64,000 nucleotides of DNA from Primula veris (Eukaryota > Streptophyta > Magnoliopsida > Ericales > Primulaceae), in the NCBI GenBank assembly GCA_963682055.1, contig OY821750.1, positions 16,432,501 to 16,496,500 on the forward strand, given 5' to 3'. The notes below the pieces were generated by a model that saw only the letters and a program-made list of their open reading frames with translations, was not told the DNA's origin and made no database searches. Every line of letters begins with the position of its first letter. Position 1 is the stretch's first letter. Made by a program: the position numbers and the translations under genes. Below are positions 62,750 to 64,000 of this stretch, in pieces.

Positions 62750-64000
62750 TAGTAGACGGGTTTAACCGACTTTTTTGGTTGTCGACATTTTATTTATATT
62801 TGCATGGTTTAGGGTTTAGGGTTTTGGTTTTAGGGTTTAGGGTTTCAGGTTCAGGGTTTAGGTAATGTTCTTGAATATGTAGGGAATATTCCTCATTTTT
62901 TTCTTCGATTTATGGCCAATAGTAGACGGGTTTAACCGACTTTTTTGGTTTTTGACATTTTATTTATATTTATATGGTTTAGGGTTTAGGGTTTTGGTTT
63001 TAGGGCTTAGGGTTTTACGTTTAGTGTTTAGGTAATGTTCCTCCATATGTAGTGAATATTCCTCATTTTTTTTCTTGGATTTATGGCCAATAGTAGACGG
63101 GTTTAACCGACTTTTTTGGTTGTCGACATTTTATTTATATTTGTATGGTTTAGGGTTTAGGGTTTTGGTTTTAGGGTTTAGGGTTTCAGGTTCAGGGTTT
63201 AGGTAATGTTCTTGAATATGTAGGGAATATTCCTCATTTTTTTCTTCGATTTATGGCCAATAGTAGACGGGTTTAACCGACTTTTTTGGTTTTTGACATT
63301 TTATTTATATTTGTATGGTTTAGGGTTTAGGGTTTTGGTTTTAGGGCTTAGGGTTTTACGTTTAGTGTTTAGGTAATGTTCCTCCATATGTAGGGAATAT
63401 TCCTCATTTTTTTTCTTGGATTTATGGCCAATAGTAGACGGGTTTAACCGACTTTTTTGGTTGACGACATTTTATTTATATTTGTATGGTTTAGGGTTTA
63501 GGGTTTTGGTTTTAGGGTTTAGGGTTTCAGGTTTAGGGTTTAGGTAATGTTCTTGAATATGTAGGGAATATTCCTCATTTTTTTCTTCGATTTATGGCCA
63601 ATAGTAGACGGGTTTAACCGACTTTTTTGGTTTTCGACATTTTATTTATATTTGTATGGTTTAGGGTTTAGGGTTTAGGGTTTTGGTTTTAGGGCTTAGG
63701 GTTTTAGGTTTAGGGTTTAGGTAATGTTCTTCCATATGTAGGGAATATTCCTTATTTTTTTTCTTGGATTTATGGCCAATAGTAGACGGGTTTAACCGAC
63801 TTTTTTGGTTGTCGACATTTTATTTATATTTGTATGGTTTAGGGTTTAGGGTTTCAGGTTTAGGGTTTAGGTAATGGTCTTGAATATGTAGGGAATATTC
63901 CTCATTTTTTCCTTTGATTTATGGCCAATACTAGACGGGTTTAACCGACTTTTTTGGTTGTCGACATTTTATTTATATTTGTATGGTTTAGGGTTTAGGG
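62750..64000 (+). repeat. Terminal unit, copy 3 (shortened, cut by window end)
   Basis: B7 (TGCATGG, 62803), A5 (TGTAGTGAAT), B7, A5, B10' (TTGACGAC near 63463), A4 (63602), B2-delta (63780), B2 (63929, incomplete). A4 lies 1,520 bp after the previous A4, not 2,543, so six monomers (1,023 bp) are missing. The array continues past base 64000. Confidence 0.87.

Larger units (their letters stand above)
1..64000 (+). repeat. Telomere-motif-rich ~170-bp satellite array (whole window)
   Basis: The entire window is a head-to-tail array of about 375 monomers of 170-171 bp in one orientation. Each begins near TAGTAGACGGG (or TACTAGACGGG), passes through a T/A-rich stretch and a G-rich stretch of TTTAGGG-like units, then a GGAATATTCC palindrome and a 7-10 T tract, and ends with ATGGCCAA. 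The phase is continuous from base 1 to base 64000 and the last monomer is cut by the window end. No stretch departs from the repeat, so nothing here supports a gene, tRNA, rRNA or transposon. Monomer length, AT-richness and homogenised multi-scale repeats are typical of centromeric, subtelomeric or knob satellites; TTTAGGG favours a plant, though some algae, oomycetes and alveolates share that telomere motif. Organism and chromosome position are inference. Confidence 0.98.

Noticed and set aside
1..64000. Protein-coding genes on either strand
   Set aside because: All sequence is satellite; any open frame is a by-product of the repeat, drifts with the 170-bp (not multiple of 3) period, and has no initiation context or protein-like composition.
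1..64000. CRISPR array
   Set aside because: Repeats are regular, but there are no unique spacers: every part of the 170-bp unit repeats. Unit length and telomere motif are eukaryotic in character.
1..64000. Transposable-element insertion
   Set aside because: I followed monomer phase across the window and found no interruption, target-site duplication, terminal repeats or polymerase/transposase-like sequence.
1..64000. Plasmodium-type subtelomere (TTCAGGG/TTTAGGG mix)
   Set aside because: TTCAGGG variants do occur (B7), and Plasmodium telomeres mix these two forms. But the 170-bp satellite architecture and 64-kb length fit plant satellites better. It cannot be formally excluded.

Overview
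The whole 64 kb window is one uninterrupted tandem satellite array. I count about 375 head-to-tail monomers of about 170-171 bp, all on the same strand, and the array runs off both edges. I see no protein-coding gene, RNA gene, transposon, CRISPR array or unique sequence. A typical monomer is about 33% GC with strong strand asymmetry (one B monomer counted by hand: T 80, G 44, A 33, C 13). About one third of each monomer (the middle ~55 bp) is a run of exact and degenerate TTTAGGG units with TTTTAGGG, TTCAGGG and CTTAGGG variants. TTTAGGG is the telomere repeat of most land plants and also of some algae and protists. The monomer length is typical of plant centromeric, subtelomeric or knob satellites. 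The best reading is eukaryotic heterochromatin, most likely from a plant; the species and satellite family cannot be named from sequence alone.

The array is built on several nested scales. (1) Two monomer classes alternate almost without exception. Class A (171 bp) has TTCTTCCATATG, GCTTAGGG and an 8-T tract. Class B (170 bp) has TTCTTGAATATG, GTTTAGGG, GTCGAC and a 7-T tract. The basic unit is therefore a 341-bp AB dimer. (2) Each class splits into recognisable subtypes, named here A1-A5, A1c, A1g, A2x and B1-B10, with delta marking deletion forms. (3) Dimers are joined into higher-order repeats (HORs) that change along the window: a ten-monomer 1,712-bp HOR on the left (3431-8551), 1,364-bp eight-monomer pairs at 13676-16403 and 23086-25813, a 1,030-bp pair at 20174-22232, a 2,387-bp pair at 28377-32298, a 682-bp tetramer (B7-A5-B8-A2) from 31958 on, and a 2,201-bp thirteen-monomer pair at 34174-38575. 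(4) The right 25 kb is dominated by two almost identical 61-monomer units, 39429-49813 (10,385 bp) and 49814-60206 (10,393 bp). The tail of the second is itself re-amplified with 2,543-bp and then shorter (1,520-bp) spacing to the window end.

Rare private substitutions (such as GAAAATG, CGATATT, TAGTATTT, GTCTTGG, GTCAAC, TTTGTTGG and TGCATGG) serve as markers and let the duplication history be read directly. Most unit boundaries keep the A-B register. Exceptions are B8-B7 at 35523 and 37724 and B-B at 49473, 59866, 62409 and 63929, where the crossover was one monomer out of phase. Those odd-numbered units were then amplified.

Each monomer also carries a near-invariant 10-bp palindrome GGAATATTCC, a 9-bp palindrome GGTTTAACC, a cluster of CpGs in its first 40 bp, and on the minus strand a telobox-like AAACCCTA tract just upstream of TATAAATA. 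Whether any of these work in chromatin or transcription is inference.
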